From Atopobiaceae bacterium (lineage in GTDB: Bacteria; Actinomycetota; Coriobacteriia; Coriobacteriales; Atopobiaceae): a stretch of DNA of 7,859 nt. The stretch lies in contig JAFWLX010000324.1 in assembly GCA_017510875.1 (NCBI GenBank), forward strand, positions 1-7,859, read 5' to 3'. Both the position numbers and the translations under genes were made by a program. This document shows positions 1-5,938 of the stretch, one piece after another (the stretch's first letter is position 1; every line of letters starts with the position of its first letter). The notes under the pieces were generated by a model. The model saw nothing but the letters and a program-made list of their open reading frames with translations. It was not told where the DNA came from and made no database searches.

Positions 1-2541
1 GGACTGGAAGGCCGTATCGCGCCTGCGCTCAAGGTCAGCTATGGTCTTGCCCAAGTCGTGTTGGCGCCTCTCAAGGTTGTTGCGCCGCTCCATGGTTGTG
101 GCCAGCTCGAGACGGGCGTTGGCCACACGCTCGGAGGCATCGTTCTCTGCACGGCTTGCCCGTGAGCGCTCGCTTGAGAGCGACTCTAACTGATTGCCGA
201 TCTCGGTTGCTCGCATCTCGGCATCGCGTGCGGCGTTTCGGTGTTGCTCTATCTGAGGCCTTGCATCGTCAGCCTTCTTTGATGCGGCGGCACGCCGTTT
301 GGACACCTGTGCCTGCTCGGATGTTGCCTGGCTGCGCTGAGCCTCAAGACGACCAATCTCGGATGCAACAGAGGAGTGTTCGCCACGGATGCGAGCCACC
401 TCTCCCTTAGCTCGCGCGCTGGCATCGCGCGCACGAGCAAGCTCTGCCTCTGCCTGCGAGAATGCTTCCTGTGACTGCTGGTGGGCACACTTAAGGCCTT
501 CCATGCCCTCCTGCAGCGAGCGGATTCTGCGCTTGCGCTCAAGCGCTCCCTGCTCGGCACCAGGATCAGATCCAATAACGATGCGTCCATCCGGAAGAAC
601 CGAGACGCCGTCTTGCGTCACAAACGTAAGATACGGTGCCTCTGTATGGGCACGCACTGCCGCTGCGGCGTCTTCTACCACGTATACATCACCAAGCAGC
701 GCCGCAAGCATCTTCTGTGCCCGTGGCTCGCAACTGATTAGGTCAAGCAGGCGCTTGCCACAGGCATCCGGTGCGTCCTTTTCGCCAGCCGCATCAAGCG
801 AAAGAATGGTGGCGCGCCCATTTGCGCGGCCCAACTGCACAGCCGAGGTGGCCAGACGTGCGGCATCGTCTGTGCCATCAACTACAAGAGCGGCAAGATC
901 GTCACCCAGCAGGCGCTCTACCAGACTGTCAAGCTCGGCAGGGACCTCAATCAGGTCTGCAAGCCTGCAGCTCACAAGCTCAAGCCCCTCGTCCGAAGCT
1001 GCAACGGCAGCCGTTAGGCCACTGGCGTTCTCGCTCTGCTCGTCAACCGACTCGAGAGCCGAGAGCGTTGCCTGCGCCTGCGAGAGGCTCTTTCTTGCAT
1101 CGGCCTCACCTGAACGCGCGGCATCGAGCTTCTGACGCCCCTCGCGTATGGCGCCCTCGGCCTCCTCGGCCTGGCGTGAGGCCTCCTCAAGCTCTTGGGC
1201 AAGCTGCGACTGTCGGTCTTTGCGCTCTGCAAGTGCCTCCTCCGTCGTGGCAAGCGTCTCGGAAATCTGTGCCAATCGGCTCTCGAACATCTCGTCCTCG
1301 AGCCGTGCATTAGAAATCTGATCTTCAAGCTTGGCATAGGCAAGCGTTTCGGCGTCAGCAGTGCGCTGTGCCTGGCGTTGCTCGTTTACCAACTGGGCAT
1401 AGCGGTTGCCCAGTGATCTGCGCAGCTCGGTGGCCTGCTTTGACTCCTGCTTCAATGTGCGAACGCGCTCCGAGAGGTCTGCAGACCGCACGCGCGCATC
1501 GCCTAGCTCTATCTCTACGCGCTCTTTCTCGGCAAGCGCGTCTTTGTGCTGCTTCTCCGCAGAAGAGAGGGTCGTGCGCATCTCGGAAAGGCGCGAAGAC
1601 ATGCTGCGGCCCTTTTCCTCAAGCACACGCATGTCTGACTCCATACGCCCCAGCACATCCTGCATGCGCCGTCGCTGCTCGCCCAAGTCTCCCACAAAGA
1701 GTCCCTTTTGCTCGAGGAGCGACTGCAGCTTCTCAAGCTCGCGCTCTTTCTCGGTCAGCGCGTATTGTGCCAGCTCGACCACGGCTTCGGACTCCTTGCC
1801 ACGCGCCGTGAGGCGAGCATAGTTGGCCTGCAGAAGGCGCAGATCGTCAACGGCAAGCGTAGCCGAGAGCTCTTCCAGACGACCGGTAAGGTCACGATGG
1901 CGCTTGGCCTTGTCAACCTGGCGCTCGAGCGGGCGAAGCTGCCTTACAATCTCGCGCTGTATGTCCTTGGCACGCGTAAGGTTCTCTTGCATGGAGCGAA
2001 GCTTGCGCTCCGAGCGCTCCTTACGGCGACGGTGCTTAGAGATGCCCGCGGCCTCCTCTATAAGCGAGCGCCGCTCTTCGGGACGGCTTGCCAAGATGGA
2101 GTCAAGCTTTCCCTGACTGATGATGGAGTGGGTGTCTTTGCCCAGACCCGAGTCGTGCAGGATGTCGGTAATGTCCATCAGACGCGACGGGGCGTTGTTG
2201 ATAAGATACTCGCTCTCGCCCGACCGGTACATGCGGCGTGTGATGGCCACCTCTGTGAACTCGATGGGCAGGGTATGGTCCGAATTGTCAAGCACAAGGG
2301 TGACTTCTGCCAATCCCACCGGCTTTCTGGCCGAGGAGCCCGAGAAGATCACGTCCTCCATTGCCTGGCCGCGCAGCTGCTTGGCGCTTTGCTCGCCCAA
2401 AACCCAAAGAATTGCGTCGGAGACGTTGGACTTGCCCGACCCATTGGGGCCAACCACCACGGTAAGGCCCGGGTCAAACACCATATGGGTGCGGTCGGCA
2501 AAAGACTTGAATCCCTTGAGCGTCAGCGACTTTAGATACAC
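1..2541 (-). CDS. smc: Chromosome segregation/condensin ATPase Smc, N-terminal 847 residues (cut by left edge)
   Basis: Smc is the long-armed ABC-type ATPase that, with ScpA and ScpB, organises and helps separate the chromosome. The reading frame is open from a GTG at 2541 to the window edge. Residues 1-165 form the N-terminal head: Walker A GPNGSGKS at 31-38, Q-loop in SIISQGKLD near Gln143, followed by LIEEAAGISKHR. A Glu/Arg/Ala-rich coiled coil runs to about 505. The hinge covers about 510-660 (LADLIEVP, NGRATILSLD, FVTQDGV), then the returning coil. The last residues (DTAFQS) match the end of the coil just before the C-terminal head, so roughly 330 residues, including signature and Walker B, lie outside. 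The start is supported by AAGGAGG seven bases upstream, inside the 3' end of rnc; the genes overlap by 10 bases. The four-glycine hinge motif is not recognisable here. Long plus-strand ORFs opposite this gene are antisense shadows. Confidence 0.97.
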   Translation of the reverse strand, partial: MYLKSLTLKGFKSFADRTHMVFDPGLTVVVGPNGSGKSNVSDAILWVLGEQSAKQLRGQAMEDVIFSGSSARKPVGLAEVTLVLDNSDHTLPIEFTEVAITRRMYRSGESEYLINNAPSRLMDITDILHDSGLGKDTHSIISQGKLDSILASRPEERRSLIEEAAGISKHRRRKERSERKLRSMQENLTRAKDIQREIVRQLRPLERQVDKAKRHRDLTGRLEELSATLAVDDLRLLQANYARLTARGKESEAVVELAQYALTEKERELEKLQSLLEQKGLFVGDLGEQRRRMQDVLGRMESDMRVLEEKGRSMSSRLSEMRTTLSSAEKQHKDALAEKERVEIELGDARVRSADLSERVRTLKQESKQATELRRSLGNRYAQLVNEQRQAQRTADAETLAYAKLEDQISNARLEDEMFESRLAQISETLATTEEALAERKDRQSQLAQELEEASRQAEEAEGAIREGRQKLDAARSGEADARKSLSQAQATLSALESVDEQSENASGLTAAVAASDEGLELVSCRLADLIEVPAELDSLVERLLGDDLAALVVDGTDDAARLATSAVQLGRANGRATILSLDAAGEKDAPDACGKRLLDLISCEPRAQKMLAALLGDVYVVEDAAAAVRAHTEAPYLTFVTQDGVSVLPDGRIVIGSDPGAEQGALERKRRIRSLQEGMEGLKCAHQQSQEAFSQAEAELARARDASARAKGEVARIRGEHSSVASEIGRLEAQRSQATSEQAQVSKRRAAASKKADDARPQIEQHRNAARDAEMRATEIGNQLESLSSERSRASRAENDASERVANARLELATTMERRNNLERRQHDLGKTIADLERRRDTAFQS

Positions 2542-3263
2542 GGCGAGCCCTCCTTGGGGTTGGGTTCGCCTTCTTCATATCCCATACGCATGAGCGCGTC
2601 GGCGGCGGCGCTTGCCTGTGACAGCTTTTTGGTGGCACCCGATCCGCGTCCCACACGCCTCCCGTCCACCAACACGACCGAGGTGAAGGTGGGGCTATGC
2701 GCTGGACCCGCCTCTCCCTCAAGCTTGTAGACCGGACCACAGTGGTAATCGCGCTGAATGACCTCTTGCAGGCGAGACTTGGCCGACACGATACGACGGC
2801 CTAGGCCTGGCGAGATGCGCGGATGCAACGTACGCACCACAAAGTCGTGCGCGACATCGTACCCGCCGTCAACATACAACGCTCCCACCAGCGCCTCATA
2901 GACGTTCTCAAGGGCAGATCGCAGGCCACGTGCCCCTGTGCCCTTTTCTGACTCACCAAATAGGATGAGCTCGCCAACCCCAAGCTCACCAGCCACCTCC
3001 GAGAGCATCTCACCGCTCACGAGTGCAATCTTGAGCATCGAAAGCTGGCCCTCGTCCATGCTGGGATACTTGGTATACAGATCATTGGCAATCATGGCGC
3101 CAAGCACCGAGTCGCCCAAAAACTCAAGACGCTCGTAGCTTGCCGAGACAGACTTGCCTTCTGCAGCTGATGGATGCGTTATGGCAGATATGACGAGGTT
3201 CTCTTGGTCAAAGTGATGACCAACAATCTCCTCTATGCGCTTGACCCTCTTGTGAAGCTTCAA
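2532..3263 (-). CDS. rnc: Ribonuclease III
   Basis: RNase III cuts double-stranded RNA, maturing rRNA precursors and processing mRNAs. The 243-residue product has the family's usual length and order. The nuclease domain carries the signature ERLEFLGDSVL at 44-54 (Glu44, Glu47, Asp51) and the conserved MDEG with Glu71. The second metal-site segment reads LENVYEALVGALYVDGG, with Glu123 kept but Asn120 where most family members have Asp (Asp114 in E. coli). A double-stranded-RNA-binding domain fills about 160-230 (AKSRLQE, ending GSGATKKLSQASAAADAL). The start is TTG: the acpP stop codon TAG forms part of TAGGAG, five bases before this TTG, and only 8 bases separate the genes, so translational coupling is likely. 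The 3' end carries the smc ribosome-binding site and start. Identity is very secure; only the effect of Asn120 is uncertain. Confidence 0.97.
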   Translation of the reverse strand: MKLHKRVKRIEEIVGHHFDQENLVISAITHPSAAEGKSVSASYERLEFLGDSVLGAMIANDLYTKYPSMDEGQLSMLKIALVSGEMLSEVAGELGVGELILFGESEKGTGARGLRSALENVYEALVGALYVDGGYDVAHDFVVRTLHPRISPGLGRRIVSAKSRLQEVIQRDYHCGPVYKLEGEAGPAHSPTFTSVVLVDGRRVGRGSGATKKLSQASAAADALMRMGYEEGEPNPKEGSPCI

Positions 3264-3271
3264 TGATGCTC

Positions 3272-3508
3272 CTACTGAGCGGCCTCGATGCCGTTAACGA
3301 CATCGCCAACCGTGACCACGTCATCAAGGGCGTCGTCAGGAAGCTCCATGCCAAACTCGTCCTCGAATGCGCTGATGAGCTCAAGCATGTCAAACGAATC
3401 CGCCTCGAGGGCCTTGAACTCGGTCTCTTCTGTGATGTCGTCTTCGTCAACGTCCAAGGTATCGGAAATGATTGCCTTCGCCTTGGCAAAGATCTCATCG
3501 TGGTTCAT
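3272..3508 (-). CDS. acpP: Acyl carrier protein
   Basis: This is the small acidic carrier that holds growing acyl chains on a phosphopantetheine arm during type II fatty acid synthesis in the cytoplasm. The 78-residue length is typical. The attachment motif is EADSFDMLEL with Ser38 as the modified residue; the residue after it is Phe rather than the usual Leu, a mild variation. The protein is strongly acidic, with helix patterns of the family (N-terminal IFAKAKAII, C-terminal TVGDVVNGIE). The ATG is preceded by AAGGAG at five bases. It lies 89 bases after plsX and 8 before rnc. The neighbourhood with plsX says this is the housekeeping fatty acid carrier rather than one dedicated to polyketides. 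It may also have its own weak promoter in the upstream gap. Confidence 0.96.
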   Translation of the reverse strand: MNHDEIFAKAKAIISDTLDVDEDDITEETEFKALEADSFDMLELISAFEDEFGMELPDDALDDVVTVGDVVNGIEAAQ

Positions 3509-3546
3509 AGTCGCTCCTTGTACTTAACTCTTAGCGCCAAATTCCA

Positions 3547-3552
3547 ATAATA
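3547..3552 (-). promoter_or_regulatory. Possible -10 element of an internal acpP promoter
   Basis: TATTAT on the minus strand differs from TATAAT in one base and lies 39 bases before the acpP start, just after the stem-loop. No recognisable -35 lies at the proper distance, so this is tentative. Confidence 0.2.
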
Positions 3553-3554
3553 GT

Positions 3555-3581
3555 CCACCGCTCGCATAGGGCGAGTTGTGG
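3555..3581 (-). promoter_or_regulatory. Stem-loop in the plsX-acpP gap
   Basis: CCAC and CTCGC pair with GCGAG and GTGG around a five-base loop, with a symmetric two-base internal bulge between the two stem parts. It sits 17 bases after the plsX stop and 47 before acpP. The following ACTATTATT is only mildly T-rich, so it is not a convincing terminator; mRNA segmentation or protection of the abundant acpP message is possible. Confidence 0.35.
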
Positions 3582-3597
3582 AAGCATTGTCATTGTA

Positions 3598-4593
3598 CTA
3601 GTCGTCATCGTGTGCGATGGCGTCAGCTATTTTGTTCACAAGGCCGCCGCGCATGGCGTCTGCCGTTGCAAGCGTCCCATTCTTGACGGCCTCTGCCGAA
3701 GTGTCCCCATGTCCGATAAGAACCGGTGCTTTGAGTCCCAATAGGATCGCTCCACCAAGCTCGTCACCCGAGAGGTCGTGCGCCAGCTGCTTGAGGGTGG
3801 GCTTGAGCAGCAAGGCACCCGCAACCGCACGCTTTGAGTCCTCGGTTGCACGGCGCACCTCATGCAAGATGTACTTTGCCGTCCCCTCAAGCGACTTGAG
3901 GGCCACGTTTCCCGTAAAACCGTCGGTCACAATGACATCATAGGTACCGGCAAGCAAATCGGTGCCTTCCGCGTTGCCAGCAAACCAGTTTCCGGGCTCG
4001 GCAGCCAACGCCTTATGGTACGAAAGTGCCAGCTCGGAACCCTTGGTCTCCTCTGCACCATTAGAGAGCAGGGCCACGCGCGGATTCTGTACGCCAAGCA
4101 CCACCTTTGCATACGCGCGTCCCATGTGCGCAAACTGCACGATCATCTCGGGCCTCACGTCAGCATTTGCCCCAAGGTCAAGAAAGACCGTCTTTCTTCC
4201 CTCAGGCCCCGTAAGCGCTGTTGCCAAAGCGGGACGTTTGATGCCCTTGATACGACCAACACTGAGACTTGCCGCAGCAAAAACGGCACCTGTAGAGCCA
4301 GCCGAGAAAAATCCGTCGGCCTCGCCTGCATGCACTGCCGCACAACCACGCACGATGGTCGAGTCCTTCTTTGCCCGCACAGCCTCGCTGGGATGCTCGT
4401 CCATCTCGATGGCCTCAGTGCATGCAAGCGCACGGGCACGCGTATGGTCTGCACAGAACGGGACAACCAGACTCTCGGGACCAGCCACCAGCACGCAAAG
4501 CTCCAGGTCCTTATCAAGTGCTGCCGCAATACCTTCTAAGACTACCTGCGGCTCTCTGTCACCGCCCATGGCATCTACACAAATTGTAGTCAT
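3598..4593 (-). CDS. plsX: Phosphate acyltransferase PlsX (acyl-ACP:phosphate transacylase)
   Basis: PlsX converts acyl-ACP and phosphate into acyl-phosphate, the donor used by PlsY for the first acylation of glycerol-3-phosphate, linking fatty acid to phospholipid synthesis. It is a peripheral membrane enzyme. The 331-residue product opens with MTTICVDAMGGD and contains FFSAGSTGAV near 95-104, DLGANAD at 139-145, LSNGAEETKG at 175-184, VTDGFTGNVALK at 222-233 and GGAILLGL near 280-287, all family landmarks in the right order. I chose the ATG at 4593 because GAGAGAGG lies nine bases upstream and the DAMGGD motif then sits at residue 7. An in-frame ATG at 4629 would add 12 residues, but has no ribosome-binding site and follows directly on a palindrome. 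Its natural partner acpP is next downstream. Confidence 0.97.
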   Translation of the reverse strand: MTTICVDAMGGDREPQVVLEGIAAALDKDLELCVLVAGPESLVVPFCADHTRARALACTEAIEMDEHPSEAVRAKKDSTIVRGCAAVHAGEADGFFSAGSTGAVFAAASLSVGRIKGIKRPALATALTGPEGRKTVFLDLGANADVRPEMIVQFAHMGRAYAKVVLGVQNPRVALLSNGAEETKGSELALSYHKALAAEPGNWFAGNAEGTDLLAGTYDVIVTDGFTGNVALKSLEGTAKYILHEVRRATEDSKRAVAGALLLKPTLKQLAHDLSGDELGGAILLGLKAPVLIGHGDTSAEAVKNGTLATADAMRGGLVNKIADAIAHDDD

Positions 4594-4629
4594 AGCAATG
4601 TTCCTCTCTCGCCCCGTTTCAAGATGCAT

Positions 4630-4663
4630 GGGAACGTGTTCCCTTAAGGTCTTGCTTTAAAGC
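4630..4663. promoter_or_regulatory. Cluster of three short palindromes upstream of plsX
   Basis: Within 34 bases are GGGAAC-gt-GTTCCC (4630-4643), CCTTAAGG (4642-4649) and the 10-bp perfect GCTTTAAAGC (4654-4663). They lie 37-70 bases before the plsX start. They could be operator DNA or a folded leader. The GAAC/GTTC spacing is two bases, not the four of a LexA box. Confidence 0.3.
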
Positions 4664-4686
4664 CTCCGCTCTTGTGGGCTATGAGA

Positions 4687-4718
4687 AGGAGGCCTGCCCC
4701 GGAAGGGACCGGCCTCCT
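4687..4718 (-). terminator. GC-rich hairpin after rpmF: possible attenuator or processing site
   Basis: AGGAGGCC and GGCCTCCT form a perfect 8-bp stem with a 16-base loop (4695-4710), itself partly able to pair through CCC/GGG. It begins 22 bases after the rpmF stop and lies 93 bases before the plsX start. On the minus strand it is followed by TTCTCAT, without a true U-run, so full termination is doubtful. Partial attenuation or an RNA processing point, keeping L32 mRNA more abundant than plsX mRNA, is plausible. Confidence 0.45.
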
Positions 4719-4740
4719 CTACCTGCGTATCAAACGGACG

Positions 4741-4920
4741 CTACTCGGTAACAACGACCTCGCGGTCCTTGTAGAAGCCGCAGTTGGGGCACACGTGATG
4801 CGGAAGCTTAGGGGCACCGCACTGGGGGCACGTAGAACGTGCGGAGGCGGCGAGCTTGCTGTTGGCCGAACGACGGGTGTGCGTGGCGCCACGGCCCTTC
4901 TTTTGCTTAGGTACTGCCAT
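4741..4920 (-). CDS. rpmF: 50S ribosomal protein L32, zinc-ribbon form
   Basis: L32 is a small protein of the large ribosomal subunit. The 59-residue sequence starts MAVPKQKKGRGATHTRRSAN, the family's hallmark N-terminus, and carries two CxxC pairs (Cys31/Cys34 and Cys44/Cys47), so this is the zinc-binding version and not the cysteine-free paralogue made under zinc limitation. The ATG at 4920 has GAGG six bases upstream; the stop is TAG at 4741-4743. It is the first gene of the minus-strand cluster. The gene for a YceD/DUF177 protein that commonly precedes rpmF in bacteria is absent here; the divergent mscS-type gene occupies that place. A hairpin follows the gene before plsX. Confidence 0.97.
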   Translation of the reverse strand: MAVPKQKKGRGATHTRRSANSKLAASARSTCPQCGAPKLPHHVCPNCGFYKDREVVVTE

Positions 4921-4942
4921 CTTGAACCTCTCTTACACCTAA

Positions 4943-4963
4943 CCAACGCCCGACAGGCGTCGG
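4943..4963 (-). promoter_or_regulatory. Stem-loop in the rpmF leader
   Basis: In minus-strand RNA the arms CCGACGCC and GGCGUUGG pair over 8 bp, including one G-U, around the loop UGUCG. The same position is an A/C mismatch in plus-strand RNA, so the full stem forms only in the rpmF transcript. It ends about 13 bases upstream of the rpmF ribosome-binding site and could tune translation or stability. Confidence 0.4.
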
Positions 4964-4993
4964 ACGGTCTTTCCTGTAGACATGCAAGGATGC

Positions 4994-5022
4994 ATACTAC
5001 CACACCTTGTGGTCTGTCTGCA
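4994..5022 (-). promoter_or_regulatory. Candidate sigma-70-type promoter for the rpmF cluster
   Basis: On the minus strand a TAGTAT -10 element (4999-4994) is preceded, with a 17-base spacer, by a weak TGCAGA -35 (5022-5017). Transcription would begin near 4987, giving a leader of about 65 bases before rpmF. The -35 matches poorly, so this rests mainly on the -10 element and position. Confidence 0.4.
4999..5013. promoter_or_regulatory. Candidate operator: 15-bp palindrome ACCACA-cct-TGTGGT
   Basis: Six-base perfect arms surround a three-base centre. It abuts the candidate -10 element of the rpmF promoter and fills most of its spacer, where a bound repressor would block RNA polymerase. The symmetry is visible; the regulator is unknown. 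Confidence 0.4.
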
Positions 5023-5097
5023 CGCGACAACTATTCTACATGTGCGAAAAGTATTAGTTGTGCTGGCCGCGGATGGGGAGGGAGGGGTGCCACTATC

Positions 5098-5127
5098 ATG
5101 AATGCAGGGCAGGCAAAACGTGGATGA
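5098..5127 (+). CDS. Possible 9-codon leader ORF before the mscS-type gene
   Basis: ATG at 5098 encodes MNAGQAKRG and stops at TGA 5125-5127. The purine tract GGGGAGGGAGGGG (5075-5087) ends ten bases before the ATG and is a strong Shine-Dalgarno-like sequence. The stop lies 12 bases before the GTG of the channel gene and in the same frame. It could couple or attenuate translation, or be chance; nothing in the peptide is recognisable. Confidence 0.2.
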   Translation: MNAGQAKRG

Positions 5128-5139
5128 GAGGGCGCTAAC

Positions 5140-5937
5140 GTGGACATTTTGAGTCAGGGACTGGGTGACTTCCTCAGCATCAAATTTCTCTCCGAGATTG
5201 TCACTGCATTATTACTTTTGGCACTCACTGCCATTGCCTCGCACTATGCGGTGCGCCTGACACGAAAGCTGCTCTCCAGCGATGGGATCCCGCTTGCTTC
5301 AAGCTCGATCATCGAGAACATCGTGCGTATCGCCATCTGGGCAATTGGACTCTCGCTTGTACTCTCTATGTGCTTTGGCGTGGATGTGGGCGCCCTTGTC
5401 ACAGCCCTTGGCGTTGGCGGCGTTGCCCTGTCGCTGGGCCTGCAAGACACCATCTCAAACTTCATAGGAGGCTTGCAGGTCACGCTCATGCGCATCGTGC
5501 AGCCCGGCGATCACGTTAAGATTGGCTCGACCGAAGGTATCGTGCAGGACGTGACCTGGCGCCAAGTTGTGGTCAAGGACTTTGAGAACGACATTCACAC
5601 CATTCCCAACTCGTCCATCAACTCGGGCGAGGTCGAGAAGGTAGAGCCCGCCAACCTTGTCTCGACCATGATCTCGTTTACCAACGACACCCGTGACATT
5701 GACGAGACCATCCGCACCATGGAGCTGCTGGCCAAGCAGGCAGTTGAGGAGGTAGCCGAGCTTGAACGCGACCCTTGGATTCTGCTCACACAGATTGGCG
5801 AGTATGGCACGTGGGCAAAGATTCGCTTTGTGCTCAAAGAGATGAACAACGTCCGCGAAGCACGCGATGCGGCGCTCCGTGCCGTCTCACCCTACACGCG
5901 TATGAACCCAGAGGATGTGGTTTCGCACCTCAAGTGA
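5140..5937 (+). CDS. Small-conductance mechanosensitive ion channel, MscS family
   Basis: MscS-type channels open when membrane tension rises, releasing solutes during hypo-osmotic shock. The 265-residue product is a minimal version. Hydrophobic segments lie at about 17-36 and 61-80, followed by the pore-lining third helix at about 84-115 with the Gly/Ala-rich pattern GVGGVALSLGLQDTISNF. The beta domain begins QPGDHVKIG (121-129) and ends with the characteristic IPNSSI (155-160), and an alpha/beta C-terminal domain completes the protein. The GTG start has GAGAGG eight bases upstream; an in-frame TGA at 5125-5127 limits how far upstream the gene can begin. It is divergent from rpmF and ends one base from the stop of the convergent phosphorylase gene. 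The subfamily and true gating cue cannot be told from sequence alone; an orthologue of YkuT/MscS type is likely. Confidence 0.94.
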   Translation: MDILSQGLGDFLSIKFLSEIVTALLLLALTAIASHYAVRLTRKLLSSDGIPLASSSIIENIVRIAIWAIGLSLVLSMCFGVDVGALVTALGVGGVALSLGLQDTISNFIGGLQVTLMRIVQPGDHVKIGSTEGIVQDVTWRQVVVKDFENDIHTIPNSSINSGEVEKVEPANLVSTMISFTNDTRDIDETIRTMELLAKQAVEEVAELERDPWILLTQIGEYGTWAKIRFVLKEMNNVREARDAALRAVSPYTRMNPEDVVSHLK

Positions 5938-5938
5938 G

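Noticed and set aside
389..1135. Long plus-strand ORF (248 codons) opposite smc
   Set aside because: It encodes a Ser/Ala/Arg-rich, low-complexity product and lies antisense to the uninterrupted Smc hinge and coil; a shadow of high-GC coding DNA.
1708..2535. Long plus-strand ORF (275 codons) opposite the Smc head
   Set aside because: The minus strand here encodes clear Walker A and Q-loop motifs; the plus-strand product has no recognisable family and no good ribosome-binding site.
4594..4629. Upstream ATG of plsX at 4629
   Set aside because: No ribosome-binding site, directly preceded by a palindrome, and family proteins begin close to the DAMGGD motif.
4630..4643. LexA/SOS-box reading of GGGAAC-gt-GTTCCC
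   Set aside because: The Gram-positive box needs four bases between GAAC and GTTC; here there are two.
3862..4660. Two overlapping plus-strand ORFs opposite plsX
   Set aside because: PlsX motifs are continuous on the minus strand; the plus-strand products are mutually overlapping, compositionally odd shadows.
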